A stretch of 64,000 bases of DNA from Clavelina lepadiformis. Lineage: Eukaryota > Chordata > Ascidiacea > Aplousobranchia > Clavelinidae. Positions 1-11,800 of this stretch are shown here, in pieces (position 1 is the stretch's first letter; every line of letters starts with the position of its first letter). The stretch covers positions 17,802,479 through 17,866,478 of the forward strand of contig NC_135243.1 in NCBI RefSeq assembly GCF_947623445.1. The letters are read 5' to 3'. The notes beneath the pieces were generated by a model. It saw only the letters and a program-made list of their open reading frames with translations. It had not been told where the DNA came from and did no database searches. The position numbers were made by a program, and so were the translations under genes.

Positions 1-225
1 TAGAATTGCGGGAATAATCCTGTAAATCAGAGGTGTCCAACACGTGGCACGCGACGAGTCTTACCTAGACCCTAGCGGCCTAGCCTAGAGATCAAATCAG
101 AAATAGTCCAATAGCCTAGTGAATTCACGACACTATGTTCAAAAATCCACTCCGGTATACAATGGATAGGCAAAGCATTGCTAGTGTGACGTCATATTGA
201 CAGACAATGTGTTCATACCTTATTT

Positions 226-498
226 TTAAAAACCGCTAGTGGGCACTAAAGAGTGGCCGGATTTTAGGCCACGAAAATATGGTAACCCTGGCCTGGAGCA
301 TGTCTGCCTGTCCAGTTCCAGGGCACGGAGGCAGGTGTTATAGCCCTCCGCTTGACTTCCAAGAGAGCCCACGACGTATGGGAGTGCCCCGACCGGTCTC
401 CCGGTCAGGGCGTGCAAGTCCACGCATAGCTCGTCGTACTTTGAGACCTTTCTGGCAGATGCCTCAAGAAGGGGGTTACGACCGGACTGGTGGTGCAA
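226..498 (-). mobile_element. Non-LTR retrotransposon relic (C-terminal end of reverse transcriptase ORF)
   Basis: The minus-strand reading frame contains a K-Y-x-E/D-L segment followed by PYVVGSLGS. This pattern resembles the extreme C-terminus of ORF2 in many LINE-type elements, where a (F/Y)-x-VG-(S/A/T)-LG-(S/A) motif follows the reverse transcriptase and thumb regions. Only about 90 codons remain and no RT catalytic motif (FADD or YADD) is seen nearby, so this is a 5'-truncated fragment cut off by the window edge or by decay. The family assignment rests on motif memory alone. Confidence 0.45.
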
Positions 499-564
499 TT
501 GTCATCATGGAAAGGGGAGTAAATTTTACATACATGGAAAAAAATTTTCTTAACTTAATGAATA

Positions 565-850
565 AGCCTAAATACATTAGCGTAATTGAATGCACAAAAA
601 AAATTGATAGCAAATCTTTGAAATCCAAGTCCACTCACTGCTTGGAAGGAACTCTGTGCAGAATTCATTTCAGCATTAACTTATTGTTTCCGATCAGTTG
701 AACAACTGCAGTTGCTCTGGAAAAACTATAAAGCTCGCAATAAGAAAAGAGCTGCGGTTATACGCAGAGAGCGGGCTTAAACTGGTGGTGGACTCCCACC
801 AACAGTTGAGAAAGATCCAAATTTGGATGAGGTTGAAGGTATGTCAGTTG
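565..850 (+). mobile_element. Myb/SANT-like DNA-binding domain relic (Harbinger-type transposon accessory gene)
   Basis: Two overlapping plus-strand frames together resemble a Myb/SANT-like domain of the kind encoded beside Harbinger transposases. Up to about position 700 one frame carries an ECTKKIDSKSLKSKS segment. From 700 the next frame carries EQLQLLWKNYKARNKKR, then R-E-R-A, an in-frame TAA at about 778, and TGGGLPP. The last motif matches the K-TGGG-P-P signature of these domains. The frameshift near 700 and the stop show it is a decayed copy. It could also be a relic of a host MSANTD-like gene. Confidence 0.5.
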
Positions 851-1524
851 CTGATGCTTGTTATGCATATATGCTAATGCATATATTTTCGTTAACCTAA
901 CTCCAAGCCTTTCTTAAAGAGAAAAAAACATCCAGCCAGTAAGTTAACGTTCAGTAGTTCAGGTTCTATTTGACCTAACACCTAACTGAACTTAATTAAA
1001 CTCCACAATAGAAGTCTTACATAACATACTTCACAATTATCACGCTTTTTATTCTCACTTTTAAGGAGGGTACTTTGCAATTAGCAGTAGGGCAGTATGA
1101 CTACATAATATATGAATCTTTGGAAATAAAGAAATTCAACCACTATGGTCATTTCAAAAATAGTTATTAATAATTTGTTGTCGTACGACATTTCTAGCCA
1201 CTGTGGTGGCCAACGAAGCTTGCTCATGGTTAAAATGATATCCAACAGCGACTTCCTTGAAATCATCTATCTCGTCCTGGCGTCGAGCAAAGTTGTGTAA
1301 GCAGGCTGTGCTTACAATAATAGGCAAGGTATTATCTAAAAATGTTCTCAGTAGAATTCTTAGTCACTGAAATCTTTGATTCCAAAGCATGTGACGCAGC
1401 AGTAGTGCAAATTCTGGATCATTTTGATACCTTCTTTGAAGTGCGATTTGCTGCATGTGCTTCCTGACATTTTGATATAAATGAAAAAAGCAACCACTTA
1501 CTGTGAGGTCATCATAGTCTAACA

Positions 1525-2877
1525 CAGTGGTTCTCAAAGTTTTTTTCCGATTCCTCCCCCCAAAAAATCACAAAAAATAATTTCCAAAATTTTACACTAC
1601 CTGGATGATGTCTTTTGAAGATTTATCTCAGGAATAAAAGTCAAAATTGCAAAAGAACGCTCTTACAAAATAACCAAACAAATTTACAAACAAATCGTTG
1701 CTCATTGTTAGTGAGAACCGTGAGCCTCATGTTGAGAAGTTAATAAAGAAAATCGAGGAGAAAAGCGTGTGAGTTTTGCTCGAAGGTCTCCGCAAATATC
1801 GTGTGTTCCTCTTTTTTTCATCACTAGCTTACTAGCTAGTTCTATAAGTACCGTACTGACAATAAAGAGAAAACAATAGCCATTATGAACCAAACACACG
1901 CGTTTAAAGACTTACATTTTAGTGATAAGGGAAATCTCCAAGACCCCGAAGAAGACCTCAATACGCTTCTAGCACTGCTGCCGAAGAGTGTATCGTGCAC
2001 GCTCTGGAAAATATAAAAGGCAAGCTACCCGGTGAATCAAAAGATGAACGATCGAAGCGACTGGTGATCCACTCTACGATTAATGAAGTATCGAAAGTAG
2101 CCAGAACACTACGGTCCAGTACAACAGCAAGCGATTTTATTCGTCAGAAGAATGTTTACGTATTGACAAAAAAACCAGACGTCATGGAATTCGTCTCTGA
2201 AAATGCTCTTGTCATTTGCAAAGGCAGGCAAAGATGCATTGAATGCGGCCATTGAAGAATAGTCAAAGTCTGAGAATGAAAAGAGCACCTTAAAATTAAG
2301 CATTTTAGAGCTTGTTATTATCACAGAACTGGTTGACGTGCTGAGTCCATTGAAGCCGAGAATCCCGAGATGTCGCAAGTTGAAGGAGAGAGCAAAGTTA
2401 CAATCAGCAATGTGTGTGCTGTTGTCATCGGTCTGAAAAAGTCGATGGAAGAGATGATATTAAAACTGCACATGTGCCAAATCTTTCCTCGTATCTTACT
2501 TGATCAGGTTAACATGAGGTTGAACCCTTATCTCAATCAAGAAGATTTTCGACTTATATCGACTCATTCGATAGGACTTTTGAACAGAGGACGCATTGCG
2601 GGTACCAGACGCTGCTCACACCTTCTTTGAAGTTATACACATAAACAGCCATATTGATGTGTAATACGACTGCGTGGAACGCACCTTAGAGAATTTCGGG
2701 CGCACGTGTGGTCTCAGCGCCAACCCTTTATTACACACTTTAGATTTTTAGTTTATTATACTTATTTTGGAGGCCTCTCGCATACCGCAAATAACAGATA
2801 TAGAAATATTCACTATCAGCGTTGTAGCCTCGACCCATCTTCGAAGGCTCCGCGACCCAGGGCTTAAGAACCACTCG
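1525..2877. mobile_element. Degenerate hAT-type DNA transposon
   Basis: The left end begins CAGTGGTTCTCAAAG. The right end, read on the opposite strand, begins CGAGTGGTTCTTAAGCCCTG, so the two ends form an imperfect hAT-like terminal inverted repeat. Between them, plus-strand frames at 1947-2255 and 2320-2630 keep short coding stretches. One is VTISNVCAVVIGLKK, similar to a conserved segment of hAT transposases, and another reads LLDQVNMRLNPYL. Frames are broken, so the copy is dead. The flanking 8-mers (GTCTAACA and GCCTAGAT) match only partly, consistent with an old insertion. Confidence 0.6.
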
Positions 2878-3505
2878 CCTAGATATTGTAAGTTAGTGTT
2901 GGGAAACAGTATCACAACATGATACCTTTTTCGAAAGTTTTCAAATAATGATGTATCAGTGATGGGCTTAGCAATGCTAAAAACAAATTTATTGTTGTAG
3001 TAACGTAACTGTTACATGGTTACTCTGTATATAATTATATATAAATGTTAAATACGTTTTAAAAATATAGCTAAATGTAATAGGCTACACACTAAATGAC
3101 AGAAAGCAGAATTTACACTGAAAACAGTTTTTCGTTGTAAATGTTTACCGAATAGTAAATTTTAGTACATGTGCGAAACGTACGTACGACCCTCCATATT
3201 GCACATTTCGCGACATTGTTAGAGTGGGTCAACCAAATATTTCTTCAGAAATTTTGTTTAATGAAAAGACGATAAAAAGATAACCAGTAGACTCTACGTT
3301 ACCAAAATGTATGACGCTTGAACTCGAAAATGGACGGTAATAACAATCAAAACATTTGCACGGAAATAAGTGAAATTGTAAATGAAAATCAAGCACTGTG
3401 ATAAACACTATTTTGATTAGATTGAATACAATAAACAAATAAATTCATGGCATATAATACAAAGTCGAAAGCTTGGATGACATGGAAGGACTCACAACGA
3501 ACATC

Positions 3506-6147
3506 TTAAAATTTTGTGTTATTTGTAAGGGTTTCGGGCGATGTTGATGCAACTTGCAATATACACTGTAATGCGTACGTGCATTTCGAAATACCCGGGA
3601 TCTTGGCTTGCTTTATCACAAAGATGTAGTAAAGTGGGATACCAGCTAAAATGTACGCCACCGAGCCAAGAATGCTTACGGTTGGCCTTTCGATCAACGG
3701 AAGAAGAACCAAAGCCAAGGAAGCAATGACTACCACCACAGGAATAGGTAATGGAATCTATTACAAAATAGACTGCAAAATATCAATAACCTTATATTTT
3801 TATGAAATATAGAAAAGTTAATTTCTTATGTTGCACATACAGTATCACGCAAGTTTGATAGAACGTATAATTGAATGACACCAAAATCTCATGCTCATTT
3901 TTTATTACAACTTTTTCAGAAATGGAGTTATTCCTTTTTAAGCATATATTTTGATGATCCCTTTTTGGCCAAGTGTGAAAGTTTACAACATGTGTAATTG
4001 TACATATGGCTGTATATGTGCATAAATTACGTACAAGAACGCGATTTTAGTTAACCATGGAGGATATTCTATTAAGTCAAACAATTGTGTTACAGCATTT
4101 GTCCGAAATAAACATAACATCCATGCAAAGCATACTACTTACCTTGCAAGGCCGTCGTAATCTGGGTTGTTTCCATCTTAAAACAAGCAAACTAACGGCG
4201 GAAAGACCATTGATACTCCACATTAGAAATTCGTAAGCCAGTAATAAGCTTTCAAAATTTCCGACGTACAAGATGATCATCGTCAAAGATGACTTATATA
4301 TGAGAGCAGGTATAGGTGTATAACGGTGTATATGAACCATTGAAAAAATCTGTAGTATATAAGTAGTTAAGAAGAAATTGTTAATTATTAAGTAATTAAT
4401 TAATTATCCGCAAAAATGGCGGTGCTCCGTATTTGTAAATATTGTAGTAAAAAAGTGAGTGTGTAAAAAAATGTGCCCTGTGCCTTTTGCCCTAATGCCT
4501 AAAGGTCAAGGAAACAGGACCTTGTAAGCAAGGCAATTATTACATGCCCTGCGATGCTAAGTCCACAAAGCTGCTTCGGGTTAAAAGCAGGAGCAGGAAT
4601 TTATCAAGGAAGGTCCCTCAAACTCGTCACAATAATCGCTTTAATTTCTATTACATAACTTATGCTATAAGTATCGAACTTTTGTTTACTTGCGGCATGT
4701 GTCCTTTTGATGCAGCGCTGTAGAGAACTCGAGCCCCAGCGAAAAGACCGCCGTTTAGCGATCCAAGCACCGATGCGCAAATAATAAGCGGTATTAGCCA
4801 TGAGACAGAACCAAACACTTTTTGAGCAAATTTTGCGGCAACAACATCACCAGTAGTCATTTCCTCAGCTCCTAGTACTGAAAAGTTTAACGTTGGTTTT
4901 ACACTTTTTCTCCAGTGACATATAACATAGTTATTTACATTATTTTGCAGGTAATTTGTTGAGCTTGCGAATTTAAGTTCTAATTGAATACACAACTTAT
5001 TTGTCAGTGATGCTCGAAAAATGAAGTTGTACAAATACACATTAAGAGCCTAATTGCGTAGGGAGAAAAAGACAAACTGACTACTTATTTCATCGTAAGT
5101 AAGTCACCATGCCCATTGTTGAAAACAGGCGGTTAAGAGAATGGGTATGTAAAAAGTCAAGTTAAAGTAAACTTGAAGTTTTATTTAAATTGGAAGGAAG
5201 AAATGTAATATGTTTTAACAGTTAATTTAGATTGACAAAAAACTATGAAAAATAGCTTCAAACGTACGATTGTTTACGGTGAAATAGTGGCAACCCTAAA
5301 AATGTCGCAGCAATATAAAATTGTAATAGTTACCTGCAATATAAGCCACATTTGTGAGAGAGTAACCGATTATCAAAGTACACATCGCTATAATTACTGC
5401 TCTAGGCAACGTGCGTTGAAAATTAATTATTTCTTCTGTTGCTGAATTCAACACCTGCCAGCCATTGTATGTATAGGTACAGAAATAAACTGCATTCCAA
5501 ATGCTTAAAAATTGCACTTTGTCAAGCTCTTCAGGGCGGAACGCATTTCGAAAGTTTTCCACTCCTGGCGCATTTCCCGCAGTTAAGTGAAATATACCAA
5601 CAGCTAAAAATAAAGTCATAGAAAGCACTTTTAAGGTGGTAATAAACACTTCCAACCTCAATGACTGCTTAACACTGAAGAATTGTATTATCGTCACCGC
5701 ACTAAGAACCAAAATGCCAGAAACTTTTGCAAGATTAGACCCTTCTTGTTTGCATAGAGACACTCCAAGTAGAGACACAAAATAAGATCCAAATATGATA
5801 AGTTTTATTGCATTTCCAACTGTCGTGGCAAGTGTGACCATCACCCACTGATATAAAAAAGCCGGTAGGGGTCCAAATGCAACATAAAAGTAAGTATAAT
5901 CTAGCCCTGATTCTTTTACACAACTTCCTAATTCGCAATAACAAAGAGCAGATAACCCGCAAAGAAGTCCAGATAAGATCCATACAAATATAGATAAACC
6001 AACACTTCCGTTCGTTGCGAGAATGACTTTTCCTGGTGTCACATATATCCCAGATCCTATGCATACTCCAATAACCAGACACACTCCTTGTACCAAAGTT
6101 ATTCTCTTGGGTAACTGAAAGGATTTGTCTGCTGAATTTGATTCCAT
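3506..6147 (-). CDS. SLC7 light-chain amino-acid transporter (xCT / b0,+AT-like)
   Basis: Four exons on the minus strand join in phase: 5334-6147, 4690-4877, 4143-4349 and 3506-3757, giving 486 aa, close to the usual light-chain length. The product should be a 12-span antiporter of the plasma membrane that pairs with an SLC3 heavy chain and exchanges amino acids. GSGIYVTPGK near residue 31 is the conserved GSGIF-type substrate motif of TM1. Cys132, in the loop before TM4, sits where light chains form the disulfide with rBAT or 4F2hc. GSLNGGLFAGAR and the Y-T-P-x-P-A motif match xCT best, although substrate preference cannot be read from sequence. The first ATG (6145-6147) is used; the in-frame upstream codon is TTG. 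All introns are GT-AG. The stop is TAA-type directly after a hydrophilic tail. Confidence 0.9.
5132..5200 (+). repeat. Dispersed repeat copy 1 (pair with 24620-24696)
   Basis: This stretch in SLC7 intron 1 contains AGAATGGGTATGTAAAAAGT followed by an AT-rich tail. The segment at 24620-24696 contains the same core with one substitution and a similar tail. The pair probably represents an interspersed repeat family of unknown type, since no terminal repeats or coding sequence were recognised. Confidence 0.4.
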
Positions 6148-8815
6148 TTTCAATTATTTCCGATAAAAAAATTAACCAAATTCAGTTTGCCAGCTCATTA
6201 GTAACCAACTAACTCCAATACAAAAACTTTCATTTTAATTGGTAGAGATAATTCCATTTATGTCATTAACAAAATCACCAAAAAAGCGTCTCATAAAATT
6301 CCATTATCGTTATTTCTTTTGACAGACCTGCACACATATATGTCTGCATTATGACTACTATGACTATTTTCCTATCGTTTTATGCCAGTAGGCATTTTGC
6401 AATTTAACGACTGGTTAGTGGTTACTGACGTCAACTAAACGTGATTGATTGCTATTAACGCCTTGTATTGCATGCCGATGAACTCATAAATATATTTTGT
6501 CATTTGTAGGCTTAGTTTGAGTTGCATTTAATAAACGGCATGATTGTTTTGCTAAGTAACTTAATTTGGATGTCAATTTTTTAACACCCTTTTTTTTCTC
6601 TTAAACCAAACTTGACTGGTGGCTTTCATTTTCAGAGAACGAGCACTTCGTTGTATCAAATTGAATTAAATAAACAGGTAATACAACTTGCTAGAATAAA
6701 ATTGCAGAAAGATTTCGTGCATAGTTGTTCACCCCAAAGTGGAGTGCTGAGAAACATAACAGTAATTTAGCAAACACTTTTCTGCATTAAAAATATGTTA
6801 CGTAGTCGAACAACGTAATTTACATTAATTTGAAACTGCTTTTGCTGGAAATTCCTTTAATATGAAGCCGCAGTTCAAATTTCTAAACCAGTAATAGCGG
6901 TGTAGCCTATATATTTGTTTTATTAAACAATGAAATTTTGAATGATCTATTAAATGTGTCGATTAAACATTAATAAAGGGAATTTTTATTATACCTATGG
7001 GGGATTACCGTTTGTTAATATTCTGTATACATTTTGTTTTCTATTATATGGTATAAACAAAAATTTGCATAACCATCCATTGGTAACTTATAGTCCCAGG
7101 CCCATCACAGTCTTAAGCCGGCTGCGTATACGATTAATCGTATGTGTACACAACAAATCTTGCATTTTAAATGCCTGAACTATGTGCTTTATCTGTTCGT
7201 TTCGTCATAAAATTGGAAGCAACTACCTAAGAAACATCTGCAAACACAACCGTCTACCACTCAGCAGTACATTTCATTCTAATCTTTGTAACGATTCCAA
7301 CTAGACGCGGCCGCGTGCTATGTGTAAACCTTATTAATGCGCTTAGAAGGGGAAGAGAGAAGCGGGAGGGGTTTGTGTGTGAAAAGATGAAAAGGAATAA
7401 ACGACGCGGGCGAGCAATCCAGAGTACACCATGCAGTAAAAGTGCAAATGCTGTACATAAGTTTGCTAGTTGCCTAATTTGCCAGTGCAAAACAAAATAA
7501 ATTGCCGATCTACATGCAGTACTATACCTATAATTGCTACGACAATAATAGTTGAAAATGTGTTAAAAGTAGTGAGAAAACACATCCAAATTTCACAACT
7601 AAAGGCATTACAGCGACTCAAAAACTGTCGTTCACAAGTTTTTATGGCATGCATATTTGGCGGATTTTTTACTTTTGTCCAGTATATGGCTTGCCACTAC
7701 TGCGACCAAGTATTTCTGCCATAACAACTAAAGATCTTAAACTACATCCCTTTTCCTTAAAACTGCACGTAATAGTGAAATTTTTTTTATTTATGTGTTA
7801 AGAATGAGTCAACTGTTCCACAGGCTGAGATAATTAATACGCAATGTCGGGTTAATTGACTCAATGCAGTAATTATGCACAATTTTTAAGGAAACGGAAA
7901 CGTTTAATTACGTCCACATTATCATCCTGAAAAAACAACGTGAGTTACAGAAAAGCTCTATCTGTTTGCGAAGTAAATTTCAGCTTGAAAGAAAAAAAAA
8001 TTTTTAAGTATGTAAGTAGAAAATGAGTCAACTAGTCCGACCTCGCGCTACTTAGATAAATCAGATGATAAACTTTGCTAGTATTCCCCCATCATTAAAT
8101 TTTAAACAAGCATCTTCAAGCATATTTTCATTTTCTGCTTATTTTTATTTTAACTGCCTATATTGAACAATGGCTTTTGCGTTTAATGATCCAATAGTTG
8201 GCCAATTAACGTATCGTATGCTGTAATACGCGTAGTATGCCACCGAACTCGCTATAATGACCGTGAGTTGCCTAATTCGGATAAGTCTGTCTGACATCTT
8301 TGAAGGACAGTCCCACCCCAGCTTATCAGGTGGCATTCTAAATATAACAAAGTGGTAAGTAGTTTTTGCATTATCTGCACGCAGTTTGATAGCACGCCAC
8401 CATCTGCCTAAAGCATACTTTCAGCATTTTTCCTGTAAGGTTTCCATGGGAAATGTTTCACTGCAGTGGTCACGACAAATATCAAGCATTACTGAGAAAA
8501 CGCGGATAAGTTAATTTACTGATTAGGTGCTGCAGGTTACTGAATACAATTCCAGCGAATCTTTTTATGAGGTCTTTTACAAAGCGGTATATTAACATAA
8601 GTTGGTGTTTAAAAAGTTGAATTGATATTCTACCATCGCATTATTTTACCGTTTAAAAGTAGATTGTATGCGTATGACGGTGCAGCAGAACAACATCCCC
8701 TCTCCGGATATTCGTGACACCCGTAAGTCTGTGTATTATCGTTCTTTCAATTACTTGCGTTTGTTGCTAGAGTTATCGGGTTGTAACTTGTAAGTTACAT
8801 AGTTGCGATATAGAT
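6148..8815. other. Intergenic region between the divergent SLC7 and first cPLA2 genes
   Basis: The two flanking genes are transcribed away from each other, so this 2.7-kb gap must contain both promoters. It is AT-rich and no clear TATA box or conserved motif was assigned. One small minus-strand reading frame (8145-8336) is listed separately. The rest shows nothing that can be supported as a gene. Confidence 0.5.
8145..8336 (-). CDS. Hypothetical small membrane protein (63 aa), unverified
   Basis: An ATG-initiated minus-strand frame encodes 63 aa. It has a polar N-terminus, one hydrophobic stretch (LTVIIASSVAYYAYY) flanked by Arg residues, and a short polar tail. No family was recognised. Frames of this length occur by chance in non-coding DNA, and no splice or poly(A) context proves expression. 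An AATAAA overlaps the stop on the same strand, which is at least compatible with a short transcript. Confidence 0.2.
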   Translation of the reverse strand: MPPDKLGWDCPSKMSDRLIRIRQLTVIIASSVAYYAYYSIRYVNWPTIGSLNAKAIVQYRQLK

Positions 8816-11800
8816 ATGACTGACCAAAAAGAATTCGAATTGTCCGAAGATGAGTTTCAGAAAGCTTTTGACGAAATTAAGGTAAGTGTTTGATAGATAT
8901 TTGGTTATGTAATGATTGCAATATATAACTAAAGGCAAAACATCACAAATCGATATCTTACTCAAGTAACAGTTTCAATGTTTTAAACATTTGGGCAAGA
9001 GTAGGTATTGAATGTGGTGGCACAGAACGTGGATGAACTAACGCAGTGTCAGTTCGAGGTCTTTTGGTTAACAAAGCTTTCGGTTAACCCTTCCATAGTT
9101 CAGCTTTCGCTATAATACCAGTCAGTTTCAATGTAAAAAGCACTGGACTCTCCTGCTAATTACTCGTTTATATGGTATGATGGAAGCATTGAAATAAGCC
9201 TATCGGCTATTTTCAACAAAATATATAGCTATAATTTCAAAACGTTATTTTGCACGATTGTCATTTTGAACATTGTACATATTCATTTTCACTGTGTTAC
9301 TACATTGACGTCGACAGAATATTGTGTAACATGTTGTACGCAATTATTAGGACAATACATACGCGCTTTAATTAAAACGTAAACATTCAATAATGAAAAT
9401 TTACAATGAAATTGATTTGCAAAGAACTCTAACACGTGGTTTGGCAAATTTTGCTTAGTTGAAAAGTTTTCTCAATGTTATTATCCATGCATCCACTTTT
9501 AGAATACTTTTATGTTACGTATGACTACAATTTTTTATGTAAATCAAAATTGTTTTATAGATATATGTATTAACCAATAGCCAACATTTGCTAATAAACC
9601 GGAAAGAAATGAAAATATTTTTTAAACAAAACTGGTAAATCTATTTCTAATAAAACACAGTAATTAAATGCTCACAAAATTAGTAATTGTTGGCTCACTG
9701 GTTATGTTCATATGACGTATTTCTAAAAGCACTGTTTTGTGTGTATCGGAATCCACCCATTTCAGTACAATTATTCGTTTGCGGTTTGCACTTTGGGAAC
9801 TTTTCTAGATCTAAAACATTTGTGTGAACTCACTTTAAAAAACAAACCAGTTTATTACCCGTTGAAACAAATACTCAAGGTTGCCCATGAAAATGGAAAT
9901 CTCATGGAATAAGATGTGGCAGTGAACATGGAATTTGTTCCATGTCCCGTGGAATATTCCTTGCATGCTGCTGGCAATTTATGTTAGGATTGTTTATAAT
10001 ATTGTCGCATAACAGAAACTGTGTAACTCTACCATCAAAAAGTAAGAATATTCTGAGTGTCTGCACGCAGTTTGACGTTAGACCTAAAGGCCGGGCACGA
10101 AGAAGGTTGTCATGTAATGTGCGTGTTGCAAGTGCTGTAATTATAGTAGTAAATACATCAGTTATTATCTGTCTGGCTCATTGTTTGTCCATGTTCGTTT
10201 ATCGCCAAATTAGCCTTCTAGCCAATCACTCAGAACATTAACCAGTCTAACGTTATTGGTATAGCTTAAGTGTGTTAAACTTGTTCAAAGCAAACGTTTA
10301 ATTTTGGAAATTGAACTTGGATGATAAGTCGTCCCACTTATACATAATCAAAAAGCGGTTTAAATAGCGCGTACAAAAACGAGGCCCAAGTAATAGTAGC
10401 CTACAGCGTTTAATGAAATAAAAACATACACAAGCCCATTTGCGTATTATCTTTGCGATCTTACTGACTGATCCAGAATTTATTCATACTTAATAGGGGA
10501 GACCGGGACTAGTTGCAACATTTTTCAATAAATATGACTTTGCAAAAAATAGTGACGTTTTAAGAAATTGGTTTGGGGCTCAAATTACACTTTGGTCATT
10601 GCTGCGTAGCTGGCAAAGCAATGAATTGCGAAATCATGTATGGTTGATGAGCGACAGGTGTTTGAAAAATGTCAGTCGAGTATTACATTTTACCCTGTAC
10701 CCGGGATAAGTTGCAACAAGAAAATAAAATACAATTAGTTCATGTCTAATCGTATTGCAATGAAGTCAAAATGCTCAGCAGAGTCATAAGCACTAACATA
10801 GAAAGGAAAAAGTGAACAACAAAGCTTTGAAGACACACGAAAAGACGGTTAATGTGAAAAACATAGCACACTGATTTAAAACTTTAGTCTATTCCTTTGT
10901 GCAGTTGTGGCACCCGTAAGTTTGAAAACCCTCAGTGTACCCACTCTTCACTAGGGCGGCTATTAGTTTAACATTCACCACAAACCAACGTTCCTTTTCC
11001 GCTTGCTGCTTTTTCTTGGATTTGCTTTCCTTTTCTGGGGTGTCGATTAAGATAGCGCAGTGCTTCGCATTTCTCTTCCTGGAGGCGATTTTTGCAGTGG
11101 TCTTAAACTGGAGGATGAAAAATCTTCGACGACATGACCAGCTGAAGATGTGCCAACACTGTCAAAGGTGACGGTTGATGGAAGGTTCAAGTTTGAGACA
11201 CTGAGTGCAACGGCATCAACAGAGAGAGTCACATTTTCAACACTTTCAGCAGCAACTTTCGGCTCATTTCGGTCGGTGGCAATTGCTGGAACAAACCCGC
11301 GCTCTTCAAATGCATGTCTATTGAAGGGCACGATTCTAGCTTTCTTATAGCCACTAATAATATTTGTTAGTGCGCTTGCTTTTGGTAAAGCTTTTCTTGC
11401 TACTGATGGCAAATCATAGATTGTCATACATTTCCCAGGATTACTTTTCAGCCATGCATCCTGACTTGGTAGCGAACATCAGCACAATATTAAAATCTTT
11501 CCGATCTACCAACCATGCCGTTAGAAGAAAGGGATGACTGAAAGCCAGTCAGCAGTTTACTAATACTTTGAAATAGCGAATCCCATACGCAGCATGTGAT
11601 GGAACAGGAGAAAAAAGTGTCCCAGGGACAAATTTCCTGAAAATAATCTTTAATGATAACGCAAACAAACTTCCTATACAGAGTTTTAAGAATCGCTATA
11701 GTTCAGCTTAGGCATGCAAAAAAGATCTGAAATCTGAAAACACTTCCTATGACTGATTTTTGCATGGACATTATATGTAATTTTGTCAACTGAGTTCCTT

